From NCBI GenBank assembly GCA_964036275.1, contig OZ038434.1, positions 27,699,511 to 27,763,510 on the forward strand: a stretch of DNA of 64,000 bases. Reading direction: 5' to 3'. Both the position numbers and the translations under genes were made by a program. Shown here one piece after another: positions 45,501 to 56,904 of the stretch; the stretch's first letter is position 1, and every line of letters starts with the position of its first letter. Source of the stretch: Litoditis marina (Eukaryota > Nematoda > Chromadorea > Rhabditida > Rhabditidae). The notes below the pieces were generated by a model. The model was not told where the DNA came from and did no database searches. It worked only from the letters and a program-made list of their open reading frames with translations.

Positions 45501-45783
45501 CATATAAGACGGTTCCAACTAAATTTTTTTCAAAATTCAAAGTAATTCACGGAATTCTGTTAATCTGTGAACGGAAACTTTTCGGAAACTTTTCCTTGCG
45601 CCTTGCGATCGAAATGACACAATTTTAGTTTTCTTGTCAACGCGATGTTGGCATTTGACAATGAGATTCAGATTCTTTTGGCAAATGCTAAGTGAACGGA
45701 GTTCTTTTGTCACTTGTCACCCAAAGGGATCATCTTTACCATTTGCCATTTGCACTGATTCATTTCGACACGTGCCAAACCGT

Positions 45784-45851
45784 TGAGAGGACTCGAACCC
45801 TTGGCCGCTGGGCCAAAAGCAAGAGCACTACCACTACACTAAGGGAGCACC
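45784..45851 (-). repeat. tRNA-like sequence (Gln/Glu-type, not intact)
   Basis: The minus strand reads CTCCCTTAGTGTAGTGGTAG (A box), a CTTTTGG anticodon-like loop and GGGTTCGAGTCCTCTC (B box). The stems do not close as a standard cloverleaf, so I regard it as a tRNA-derived head and not a functional gene. Confidence 0.5.
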
Positions 45852-46200
45852 TGTATTTGAAAGGAAAGGACCGCGCTATATATGACCCCGCCGCAATTGT
45901 TCAGATTAACGTTGTCACACATGAGTGTATTAAAAAAGGATGAGTTTATTAAAAAACAAATTTCATAAAAATAGAACGTGAATTTAAAGGTTCACAGCAA
46001 AAAAAAACATTTCAGCTAGTTAAAAGCCAGTAGCAACTTTTCGCCCAACATCGCAGGTTTAAGTGTTTACGATGTTCATGTTTCCGCTTCTCCTTTTTTA
46101 TTTCAAAAATTCGCACCCATAATTCGTCATTCATTCTCATCCCGTTATGAATATGCCCGCCCCGGTGTGTGTGTACGAACTGTTCGCGCTCTAGAACGTA

Positions 46201-46270
46201 GCCCGCTTAGTGTAGTGGTAAGCGTCTCGCTTTTGGTGTGGCGGGGTCAGGTTCGATTCCCGCATGAGGC
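46201..46270 (+). repeat. tRNA-like sequence (Gln-type, not intact)
   Basis: Reads GCCCGCTTAGTGTAGTGGTA, a CGCTTTTGGT anticodon region and CAGGTTCGATTCCCGC, so the A and B boxes are at tRNA spacing. The T stem and acceptor stem pair poorly. It diverges head-to-head from the copy at 45784-45851. Confidence 0.5.
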
Positions 46271-46549
46271 AAAACCCTCTTGACACGTGTCAAGAAAGAG
46301 GATAGCTCCTGGCAATTGCCAGGTGTTGAGCAGTGATATTATCACTTGCCAAGTGTTGAGCAGTGATAGTATCACTTGGCAGACTTCAATATCTATGTTG
46401 GCGCTTGTCATTTGGGTTTGATCTAATATCTCCCAGATACATCAGCAACTTTGACAAGATAGTGGTTTACTTGTCACACCCACTCCGTTGACAACATTTT
46501 GGTAAAAAACGGAAATTTTGAAAAAGTTTAGTTGGACCCGTCTTATATG

Positions 46550-47441
46550 GAAAAAATAGGACTAATCGTCTTTTTTCCTGAATCTAGTTGTGATAAAAAT
46601 TACATCACACCTACACAGTGCAGAAATAGAATTCGCTCATGGTGAGCTGGCTCATGGAAAAGCAATGTCTTTTTTAGTTTCATATCATGTATTCGAATTG
46701 TTTTGAAATTAAGACTGTGGATGTGCACTTTTGAGTGAAAGGGCAATTATAGTCGTCGCTGAAAAGCGGGCGGGTACTGTATATCTCAATTTCCGAAGTG
46801 TACGCACGAAGGTCTTCGATTCCAAAGATTGCCAGTTATGTTCTCTAACAGCGCAGTGGTTCGCTACGAAACTCTGCTACGAAACTTTTTGCTCGCAAGT
46901 TCGATTTCGGCAAGAGACACAAATTTATAAATTTGGCACCCACTATAGCTCACCTTTGTCGGGCAATCTATACCGTTCAATTAGTGTTTCTTTAGTTTCT
47001 GGATTGAATAAAAATTCTTCCGAGTTGGAAGAAATATAGTAGGAGAAGAGAAGTATTAATACGACAATAAATAGGATCTGAAATTTGTTAGCGGTTTACT
47101 GATAATGTTCGGATTTTCGTTTTAAGAAAATTGCAGTGTTAATTACAGCAACCTCAGTGAATCAGCAGCTTCTATGTTCCGTCATACACAGTGTAACTTA
47201 ATGTTTCCAATAATTGGCTTTTCAATCGTTTTCAATAATTAATGATTTTTCGACAACCCACCGTTACATCGACTTGATTGCACATCTTTCAGTTGGAAAA
47301 TGTGTTCTGAACCTGTAATTTATACATGACAATTTTGCTATATTTATACGGCAGGGAGGAGGGCGAGAATGTTTCATGAGAAGTCACCAATTGAATTGTC
47401 CATACTTTATTGAGTTGATAAAGTTTCTTTTATTTGTACAG
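46550..47441. other. spacer with a further tRNA-like patch
   Basis: 46846-46920 has AGCGCAGTGGTTCGC and, later, AGTTCGATTTCGG, a weak A/B-box pair. The 102-codon plus frame at 46731-47039 covers it and is probably not coding. Confidence 0.3.
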
Positions 47442-47613
47442 AAAACTGCTTCCAACTCGTAGTAATACAAAATTAGTCTCAGAACTCAATCACTGTCGAA
47501 GTTCAACTCACTATAATTGCTTCAAATTCAGTGCACATTCAAAAATATATACGATTGTTGCTCCTGATCGTCATATTCCTCATGAATCAATTCGGAAGAT
47601 TAATGTGTCAAAT
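47442..47613 (+). CDS. possible exon, unrecognised
   Basis: After TTTGTACAG an open stretch (phase 1 in, 0 out) encodes KLLPTRSNTKLVSELNHCRS, STHYNCFKFSAHSKIYTIVA and PDRHIPHESIRKINVSN before a weak GTGAAC donor. The composition is coding-like. No partner exon found. Confidence 0.3.
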
Positions 47614-47765
47614 GTGAACTGTTTTTACTTTATATTCAAGCCACTTCAAAGTTTTCTGTGATAATTTGCAAAGCGGAGTTAATGAATGCTCTTCTTTTTC
47701 ATTGCGATCAAAGACAGGACTCCGTGCCTTGAATCCGTTCTACGATTTCACCTCGTTATTGTTTG

Positions 47766-47816
47766 ATGGCATTTATTTTCTTATCTTTTTCAATTTGTCT
47801 ACTAGTATATTCGTTG
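47766..47816 (+). CDS. possible first exon encoding a signal/anchor segment
   Basis: ATG followed by AFIFLSFSICLLVYSL and a perfect GTGAGT donor at 47817. Such an exon is typical of secreted or type II proteins. It could be an alternative 5' exon for the DUF1647 gene or a separate small gene. No downstream partner is proven. Confidence 0.3.
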
Positions 47817-48110
47817 GTGAGTTATAATAACACAATAACACAGTTGGGATTATTTGTGCAATTCAGATTTTTGGGAAAAATAAGAAACAAATACAGAAAA
47901 TGTTTTGGCTTTCTTGAATGGGTTTTCGACCTCGACTGGGACACAGAAAATAAATAGATCATATAATATAAAAATTGGTCGCTAGAGTGTTAGAATATCC
48001 AAGTAGTTTTCGGAGTGAGTTACAAATGTCAGGAAAATAGTCAAGGAACATAAGTCTGTAACGGTGCGAATGAATCGAATATATCGTGAGTATTGACTAT
48101 TTAGCTGATA

Positions 48111-48887
48111 TTAAGGGAAATCTATTGCTCTTGTACAACACATAAACTGGTTGAAATGTTGGATATTAGGTTGAAAAGCGTCGTTTGAACAAAAATAAGT
48201 AGAAGACATTCGTTTAGGTTGATCGTTTCTCTTATAGTTCATTAAGAGGGATATCCAGCAAGTCGTTTTATATTCGAGTAGGGAATAAGTTAACTGACAG
48301 ATTACAACTTCAACAACGATAGTAGGTTTGTTAAGAATAAATAAATGTGAACCACGCAAAGTATGGAATGTTCTGAATCACCAATATTCCTGCTGACGAA
48401 CAGGTTTAAACCAACTATGGTGACGTATAGGCAATTTTTCCGAAAGTTTAGTGAATGAAGTTCAATTTGTGCTGGCTGTTATTATGAGTATTGTATTCTG
48501 CAGATTGAATATTCCTTATATAGATGTCGCCTCCGCGCAGGATAAAGCGTTCAAGTTTTTAGATATATTAATTATGTGTGGTCATTTCAATTATCGGATA
48601 TGCTAGAGATTGCGGTTTCTTTTCATCCTCATTGAAAGTCCTCGGTTCATTTTTTCGGCTTTTTTGCGTCTTTCAGAGTTCAATTAATCACAGTTTCGGC
48701 AGTCTTTTCGCTCAAAACACCTTTGTTCGGATAATGATGAATAGATCCGAGGGGCAGAAGGTCAAGAACAGTTCTTTAGACCATTTAATTGGGTTCTCTA
48801 TCGTTTCATAGTTGATTTTCACGATATGTACTTTTTTTGCAATATTCGTGGCGAAGATATATTCCGGGATTGCCGAAACAAAGATAT
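48111..48887 (-). CDS. 3' exons of an unrecognised protein
   Basis: Exons 48887-48721 (after CCTCCAG; IFVSAIPEYIFATNIAKKVH, IVKINYETIENPIKWSKELF, LTFCPSDLFIIIRTK) and 48293-48111 (after CTGTCAG; begins LTYSLLEYKTTCWISLLMNY, ends RAIDFP and a stop) join in phase 0. A 115-residue C-terminus results. The alternation of strands and helices and the Cys content suggest a secretory-pathway enzyme, but no family motif was recognised. Upstream exons were not found before 49 kb. Confidence 0.45.
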
Positions 48888-49175
48888 CTGGAGGGCAATC
48901 AAGGAACAACATTTCGCGACAATTTGAAAAGATCTAGCAAATTTGGAAAATCTTGAAAAAAAGTGCTCTAGTATGAGCAACGTTCATTGAAGAGAAGCAT
49001 TTCGTCACAAATATGGGGTTTATTAGGCCGTTGAAAATACGAGAGAAAGAAACTTGGACCTCATAGTGTTTCGTAAACCAAGTTATTTTCAGCCCTTATC
49101 TGAATCTGCGACATTCTTTGTTTGAATTATTTTCTCGTCCAAACAAAGTCATCGTCTCTGTGCGGAGCTGCCAGC

Positions 49176-49509
49176 TGAACTGTGAAATTGGTCGATCAGT
49201 TTTTTTACTAAACTGTATGAAAAATAAATAAAAAAACATTTAAACTCCAATAAATGCAAATAAAAATAAAATTCGAACCTGATTTGTATATCCACGTGAA
49301 AAATGTTTTCGCGTTGAGTTGTTGGCATTCCTGTTAATCCAACCAAACACTCAGTTGGTTCTTAACTACTACTGGTTTGTAAAGTCACCCGTGAAACTCT
49401 GAAAGTTCGAGATTAGGTTTCTATCTTCACGCGAACTCATAGAACAGATCTTATATCTCTCATACAGTGTAGTGAAAACAATCAGTCTCATTTTCACACT
49501 CGTTTATTA
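49176..49509. mobile_element. TIR MITE family B, diverged copy
   Basis: The left GTGAAATTGGTCGATCAG..ACTAAACTGTATGAAAA pairs with the right CTCATACAGTGTAGTGAAAAC..GTCTCATTTTCACAC. It is more diverged than the other copies. Confidence 0.55.
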
Positions 49510-49995
49510 TGCTATGATTCGGGAACATCAATTCAATTCGACTCAATTCCAGCCCAACTCATTCTTGAAAAATCATTTATCTCGATTCTAGATGTGTTCA
49601 CTCTGAAACAGTTCACAAAACCGTTTTCGGTTGCACGCAAAAAAACACAGTTGAAAACGGTATAAAAAACCGAAAACTGGCAATTGACATCAAGTGAAAA
49701 CAACAGCAGTTCAATTATTAAGATGATTATACATTGTCCATTTCATTTCAAATTCAATCCATCACTTTAACTATCTTACGTATTCAGTTAAATTCGGAGT
49801 AGTATGAGAATTGATATTAACGGTTTTCAATCAGTGACGATCAAAGGATAGCGCTATCGAGCCAACTAATCGTTAGAAACATAAGAAACGTTCATAATTA
49901 CAGATCCGGTCCAAGGTCTCAGTCCGTAGGCTACACATACACCAATGCGTGGATCAAGGAAATCGTGAGTTTGTAAACTGATTGAAAACCGATGG

Positions 49996-52900
49996 ATGTA
50001 TTTTGTCGGTCTGTTGTGTCGGTTAAATGTGTGAGTGTTCTAACACGCGGCGATTTATTTGCTATGTATAACAAAACTAGTTGTCTAATTTCAAGCAATG
50101 AAGTCGTCGGACTTGGGTATTGCTATTTCATTCAGAGAAATAACATTTGTGTCGGAAATGGTCTCAGGATCAAAGGTAACGTAGTTCGAGCATTGTATTT
50201 TGATTGAAAACGTGTCATTACCTTCTTCATGTGTGAAAACTTTTAGATGTATTCATCAATGCGCTCCTTCAAGATCCCTGATTCTATGCTTCATTTTGTA
50301 TGTTTTTCTGATCGGTTGGAATTCGCAAGTTTCTTGCCCAGTAAGTGTCATTTTGCTACTCAATTTCTGAGAAGGATTCAAACCTATCGGTTGAGTATAT
50401 TCTAACGTCTGTTCAATTTAAGGCTATTTATTTGAAAAACAACAAAAACGGGGACCTCGCCGCTTTCATTACTTCCACGGTAAACCTTGAGCTAAAACCC
50501 AATATAATGTTTTCATGGTAACAGCGTGATTAGTTTTGTGCATGTTCAACTGATTATGAGGGCTACAATTTAACACTTACAGTTTGTGTCTCCATCTTCT
50601 TTGAAAATGGAAGTGTTGAAAAGTGGAAAACCAATATCGGATGACCTCAGTTTATTTTTGAGGAATATGAAGCATCGTACCAATCAAGATGATGTGTCAG
50701 ATTTCAAGGTGCAACTTCTCCAATTAAGCTATGATTTTATTCACATTGGAATGTCAGCTAATCGTTTATTTTGGGGTGTGAAACTGTCACATGGAAAAAA
50801 AGCAACACTTTATGTACTTAAACTTGTACAGTTCAAATACTTCAGTCCGAGAATGTTGTGTTCGTAATATATGCCACATCAAACACGTATGAATCATCTC
50901 GAAATGCTATTAGGAACATAAGAAAAATATTTCCTAATAAAATTTTATATTACGACTTGGGAGTGAATGCAGCCCAGGTTCGTTTTTTTACGCAAATGAA
51001 CTAGTTTCTATTATCTAACCTGTATGAAAATGTAAAAAATGTAGTCCAACTAGATATCACGGTGTTCGAGCAATAAAAAAGACGTAAAGCCAGGACTGTA
51101 CCGCAATCAACCTTGATCATTTAATTGTCTGAGATTGTCACCTTTTTAGTCACTGCATTCTTTGCGGTATGTAAATGATCACTAATTAGGCAATTTATTA
51201 TCCTTCAACGTTCTCATATGAAGAGTTGTACGAAATAAACATCACGTACGACGATTACCTGAAAAAGACACGAACCTTGCGCGCAGCGCGAGATGCTGCG
51301 TGTCAGTTTTGTTCAGTTTGCCCATTGCGCGCCCATTTTCACCTTCCAAACAACAGAAGTTTTGAACTCGGCATTGAAACCTAAATAAAAGTAAAAAATG
51401 TGGGAGAGTGATGAAATACGTGTTGTGTGAAAATTTTAGACAAATCGGTCAAGTTTGAAAAAGTTGCGTGTCCGTGTCGTTAATATCCGTTGACCCCCTC
51501 GTTCGGTGTCTCGATAGGTCTGACAAAGCTACTTGACCGAATTGGGTAAAACATGGCACATGTGTTTGCATTCCAAAAGTTACCTCGACGCCGGAAGTTT
51601 GGTGTTGTCATGTTTCGTCTGCGAAGAGGAGTGGGTTCGAACTATTAACCAGAACATGGGGTTGGGGGTGACGATTGGCGCCAAACGTGGGCGCCTATTG
51701 GCGCTGAAAAAGAGAAAAAAAACATAATTTTTCACAGAGGTCAGATATACCAGCATAGATAGAAACACAATGTTTTTTTTTTTCGATTTTTTTCCTTTCC
51801 GCCCAGTTCTTCGGCGTCAAATGTTCTTTCCTCACAATTGACGCCGAAAACTATAAAATCGAGGTTCTCAACCAATAAATCATTGGAAAATTCTCGATTA
51901 TATCACAATGAATGCATTTCAAACATTTCCCAAAATATAGTGTCACGTCTGACAACAAGCGGTCTCCCATTGACGCCAAATGAACGAAAGCTTACAATGT
52001 ACGGTACTGAATGATATTTTTCACAGAGCTCAGAATAATTGTAAAAAAAGCAAAATCAAAGCGGGTTTTGCTAGTTTTGCCAAACCACTCATATAACGAG
52101 AGAACGGAATGAAATTAACCCATTTCCAGTCGTAAAAGTACAACTATCAAAAAGAGAACAATTAGTAAAAGTCCACGGGGACCAGAAAGTGTGTGAGTAC
52201 GGTTCAGTTCCACCGATTTAAGCAGAACGTGAACAATACGATGTTATGAATGAATGTGCAACAAAAATAGAACACTTCATTCGTTTGCACAACGATTTAC
52301 AGAAAAATAACTAAGACGGATGTTATTTTAGCATAAAGTAAATAATCGTTTCACTTGCGTAGTACGTCGGAAAAATTTTTGCAAACAACTGTATTGTTCT
52401 ATGTTTGTTGCACACTCATTCACAAACTCGTATTGTTGACTTTCCGCTGAAAACGGTGAAACCGCACAGAATTCACAAGTTCCTTGTCTTTTTACTAACA
52501 TTGTTTATGTTTTGTAATGGTTCTCCAATTTCTCTCAGGTCACAATGCTGACTCAAAATATAAGAATTCCCTTTAAACCGCTCTAACATGACAAATCGAA
52601 ACATTGCAAGCGGAGGAAATGTATCTAAAATGAAAGGAAATAGAACTGGTTTAAATTGAAACAAGGTGATTGAAAAAAATTAGTGAAACGTTTGGCACAT
52701 GCAACATCAGCAATCGGATGATCATGGTTTCGGGTTACCAACTGTAGCAAATCCTAGTTAGTATGGCACTTATTAATTTGCACAATGCGCTGTGTTCTTA
52801 TTGGTAATTCGGAAAACAATCTTCTCTTTTCAAAGGCACTTTTAAGTTTCTCCAAAAGTAGTTGAAACGCTTCTCCTAGGAAAAAAAAGTGTGTCTCAAA

Positions 52901-55197
52901 AACAGAGTGGTCCTCGTTCAAAATGTGAATTTAATATGTATAATCCAGTGGTTTTTAGGGACCCAGAACATCTTGCTTTTAGTGGTACACAATTCAAAAA
53001 ATTTACAAAACAGTGAAACCTAAAACTCGACCACTTTCCTCGACCACACAGATAATTCTTCACTCAATACTCTGAAACGTTGTGTCAAGGGCTGATGGGG
53101 ACTAGTTGTTTGATCTGAGATCAACATACGATTTATTTTCCAGCTGAATGGAGTCGTTGAATTTCACAACTTAGAATATACAAAGCTGGAGTTCGATTCT
53201 CATCCACCGCACGTGCAGGATCTCTCAAATGAAAGTTTCAAAGCAGTAATTCTTTCAGTTAGTGATCTCAATGTTTCAAAATAAGAACACTCCCCTTTTG
53301 GACGGGACTGTTTTTCACTTATCTACAGTTAATCCAGTTTTGTTGACCGGATCTAGCTTTCCATGAAAAGACACAAAGTATTTAGAAAGAGAGATTGAGC
53401 CCAACGCAGTATTTGACCATGGGACGCTTTATTGTCGCCTAAGACTGTTTTGTTTTTAGCAAGTCAGTGAGCGCGCACTGGAAGCAGATAAGATTTGTTG
53501 CTCCAACAATTCAGATTTTTGACAGGAAGTATATAATCGTTTCGACGCATTTTGGCTGATAGATCCCGTTGTTCGTTTCCATAGCAAAACTGGAGCCGAG
53601 AAAGTCTATGCTGACGTCAGAAACAAACATCTAGAATCATTTCTGCTGAAGTACGATGGACCACAAATATATTCAACTGGTATTAATTCAAACTTACAAA
53701 AAAATTTCTAAGAGTAGAATAGTCGATGCTCTCCATACTGTTTGTTGACGTATACCTGTTAAAACTACATTTGAAATCACCGTCTCGATTCACATAAGTA
53801 ATCATTGAAGGGACCGTGCTTCTTTAAGTTGGTGATTCGAGTTAAGAATTAATACTTGGGAAAAAAATGAACAATATAATCGAATTCAGGGAAAACTTCT
53901 CAATTTAGCTCTTTTGCTCCATAGTCAACTGTGCGAACGCACCGATACGTACGCATTTTCATGAAGACGCGCAAAACGTATCGTAATGTCAGTCCCTGTA
54001 AGAATTTAGTTGTGTGAAAGATGTTTTAGCTGTTATTCCCGATTGTTGTTTTGATTAAGATTGAGGTTGTGTACACTAAAACGTAATTTACCATTCGGCC
54101 AGGAGCTCTGCAATACAGTAACAGTTGGCTCATAAAACGAGAACAGTTGGCTCATAAAACGCTTGTTTCTCGACCGATTTCCATTTTTCTTCCTAGTGGA
54201 ATAGTGAGGGGCTACCAGTTAATAATGAAAACAGAATTCAGAGTTGTTATGTTTTTCAATCCGTCCAAATTATAGAGAAATGGTCCCTGTAACACAGGTA
54301 ATTCTGAACAATTTTCTGACAGTACCACTCGAGCTGTTGAATTTTATTGTTCAGCGAATCGCAGACTGCAATTGGGAACAATGAACGAATCGTGGAGTGA
54401 TCTCTTTGACAACAAAGTTATTTTTGTTTCAAAATCAACGCTTTCCGAAGAAGCTGTCAGATGGTCAGTGTTTCTAGTATACTTTGTATCTTTTTCATCT
54501 CGCATATTCTCTCTCATATCCCATTTCTTTCCGGTCTCCTCTCTCTGTAACTATTATACTTGCAGGAATTATTACTGTGCAGTGACGTGTGAGTGTTACA
54601 TTCCAACAGGAGCTTCTGTTGTTAATTCTTCAATACAAAGAAAGAAAAACATCACAACCTGTGAAAAGTGAGTGATTCCGATAAACATAGAACACTGGAC
54701 GTTTCGAATCGTACAGATGTTTGCTCAGGTTTTTTTTTTTTTTTTTTTTTAGTATATACGAAATCTTCGTTTTGAAAATATAGATTCCGATCTTTTCAGG
54801 GCAGGGTCAATACGATGTACTTTGCTCTATACCGCTTTGTTTGTAGTTTGACCCCGTTATGTTCCGGTCGCTCTCCGTGACTTATGACATGTTTCGAGTT
54901 CAACCTACAACGTTACTCTAATCATTTCGTACATTTAAGCAATAGCATTTTACTAGCATTTTACTAGCATTTTACTAAGGCCCACAACTTCCTCACTGTG
55001 AAAAGGGTGAAAGTACGGAAAAGTGCGTCCCAATGCATTTTAGTCGGACTTATTCTAAATCGAACAACTAACGAATGTCGTTCATTTCCAGCTACGACTC
55101 TGCTACTCTGAGCTATATGGTTTTATCACTCATTGAGAAAGAGCAAGAATCTCCAATTTTGTCGAATTTAATGAATGTTCTCAGCACGCATACCTAA
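49996..55197 (+). CDS. DUF1647 family protein (nematode glycosyltransferase-like, type II membrane)
   Basis: Exons: 49996-50030, 50247-50340, 50423-50479, 50583-50708, 50846-50977, 53144-53245, 53526-53680, (gap), 54355-54463, 54566-54667 and 55092-55197. Phases agree throughout except across the gap. A TM anchor (SLILCFILYVFLIGW) follows a short cytoplasmic end. Family landmarks: ENVVFVIYATSNTYESSRNA, IRKIFPNKILYYDLGV, VVEFHNLEYTKLEFDSHPPH, FDAFWLIDPVVRFHS (the 'WWxDxSxRF' site), EEAVRWNYYCAVTCECYIPTG and a C-terminal YDSATLSYMVLSLIEKE. The final exon ends at TAA. The biochemical function of DUF1647 is not established; the layout resembles Golgi transferases. The segment usually carrying 'GHS..A.TH' between exons 7 and 8 was not found, so either an exon is missed or the gene is damaged. 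Intron 5 (2.2 kb) holds repeats. Confidence 0.78.
51240..51730 (+). repeat. GCAGCGC/GGCGCC repeat, second copy
   Basis: 51281-51300 has GCGCAGCGCGAGATGCTGCG, then CCCATTGCGCGCCCATTTTC, TTGTGTGAAAATTTTAGACA and TTGGCGCCAAACGTGGGCGC, in the same order as the minus strand of 13205 down to 12790. It lies in intron 5 of the DUF1647 gene. Confidence 0.65.
52162..52498. mobile_element. palindromic MITE (GGACCAGAAAGTGTGTGAG family), copy 2
   Basis: The ends TTAGTAAAAG and CTTTTTACTAA pair, and the halves remain complementary over most of their length. Diverged from 11751-12091. Confidence 0.75.
54121..54161 (+). repeat. 22-bp direct repeat x2
   Basis: ACAGTTGGCTCATAAAACG occurs twice with a 22-base period, in the intron before the exon at 54355. 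It is a local slippage duplication. Confidence 0.85.
54730..54750 (+). repeat. poly(T) run
   Basis: 21 uninterrupted T residues in an intron of the DUF1647 gene. It could be the antisense tail of a retroposed insertion or simple slippage. Confidence 0.9.
54951..54977 (+). repeat. short tandem repeat TAGCATTTTAC x3
   Basis: Three direct copies of TAGCATTTTAC, intronic. No function inferred. Confidence 0.8.
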
Positions 55198-56904
55198 CTG
55201 TTGGTTGAGTCTGGCTGGCTAGATATTGTGTGGTTTTTTTTCTCTGTGTGAAAACTTGTAATACTGAGCAGGAACAATAACAACCCGGTTTACCTGTAGG
55301 AACGCTCAACAATTCTTGTTGTTATGTCATTCTCAATTTTTTTCATCATGAATGGTGTGTTATATAACTGGTACTTCGTAACTATTGATATATTACGAAT
55401 TTATTTTTGTCTTCTCGAATTATATTAATATCTTTCTTCATTTGAAGTTTACAATCATTACAATAACATGTGTTAATTTTGCTGAATGAATGCTGACCAC
55501 CACGTCCAAAAACAAATGCATTAGTATCAAGCACGAGTGTAAACAAATTATGAATGATGAAACATGTACCAGAAATATGAACAAGGTCCAAGAAACTAAT
55601 ATTTTAAAAGCTTTTTTTTCCTTAAAGAACAACGGAAAGTGAGCTAGATCGTTGTGAGTTTCAAACAGAAGTTTCATTTTCGGTAACGAAAAATTTATAT
55701 ACATAGGGAACGGACAGTATTTATGTGCCGAGACTCAAGATGACTAAATCTTTGTATGAAGTGAACTAAACGGTTGGCAAAGGCGAACATATAATTATAT
55801 AACTGCGTACTTCATTCTATCTGTTCGGATACGATTGTACTCCGAGGACCATGTTTCGGTGTTCTGAATACAGTACAAAACTGAAAAAATTTGAAAAACA
55901 AACAAGTTTTTCGGAAACAGTTCAGCAGAACTGCTAAGTTTGAATCTTATATCCCATAGCTGTTCTCGTATAGTACTGCATTAGCTGTTCTCGTATAGTA
56001 CTGCTGACTTTGTACAGTTTATTTTTCCGCTGTTCACCATTTTTCATTTCTGTCGACTGTGGTAATTCAAAGACCTTTGTTTATGTTCCGTTGTTACACT
56101 TCTGTGTAATAAATATTATTACTATTACTATAAATGGGAATTTGGCTTCGAGTACGACTTGGAATGAAATTTGTATCTTATACACTTCGCAAGACGACAG
56201 TAAAGCCAACCGAATTAGTCTTACAAAGAGGATGATAGATTTTTTGTCCCGTGGTCTCATCATCAACGAAGGAATACTATACATACACATGCGTGCAAGA
56301 TCACTGGTTAAAAGACGAATATAGGCTCTCGTGTCTCGAACATGTACTCCATCAAACAAATCTCTACTTTAACCACGTATATTTGAGGAAAAGTGAAAAC
56401 AAAACTGAAACATTTCGTTTCTCATGTTGTTCCTCGTGTGTAGAATCAAACTAACGATCATAAAACAAAGCCTGTACCGAACTGATGTTATTTTTGTGAA
56501 CTTGATATCTGTGAAAAATAGCGAGGAGTTAGCGAAGACATAGGTATAAATATGCAACGCCAGGTACGAGCTACCTCTCCGCTGAGTAGCTAAACCTTCA
56601 CGGCCAAGTACCCGAAGCAATGGCATAGTTGTGCAGTTCATAATTACTTATTATCTAGTTGTTTTCGTGATGTTCCGTTATCGTTTCTGGTCTCATGTAC
56701 GATTTTCATATAAAATACTGATGAACTTATTATTATTATTATTATTCGAGTTTGCGCAAATGTTTTGCTTCTAGTTGGGAATCCAATTTTGGTTCGTCAT
56801 ACCTGAATAGAGCGAAAATCCGATCCGCCGTTCAGACATGTGAATGAGAGTGAAAATCAAACTGTACCCGTTAAGTATGAGTTTTTGTTTGGAAAACTTA
56901 TTTT
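55198..56904. other. 1.7-kb spacer, no gene called
   Basis: A 25-bp duplication TAGCTGTTCTCGTATAGTAC (55957-56004) and a (TTA)n run at 56732-56750 are the only structures. Overlapping frames near 56010-56641 on both strands have no domain. Confidence 0.5.

Larger units (their letters stand above)
45501..46549. mobile_element. 1.05-kb TIR element carrying two divergent tRNA-like sequences
   Basis: The left end CATATAAGACGGTTCCAACT (continuing AAATTTTTTTCAAAA) pairs with the right end AGTTGGACCCGTCTTATATG over about 36 bp with three mismatches. Inside, a tRNA-like sequence faces left at 45784-45851 and another faces right at 46201-46270. Direct repeats GTGTTGAGCAGTGATA occur near 46323-46365. 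No transposase. Confidence 0.75.

Noticed and set aside
45784..46270. Functional tRNA-Gln genes
   Set aside because: A and B boxes and a TTG-type loop are present, but the acceptor and T stems do not pair and both copies lie inside a TIR element.
54372..54671. Independent 99-residue plus-strand gene
   Set aside because: It spans two exons of the DUF1647 gene with the intron read through.
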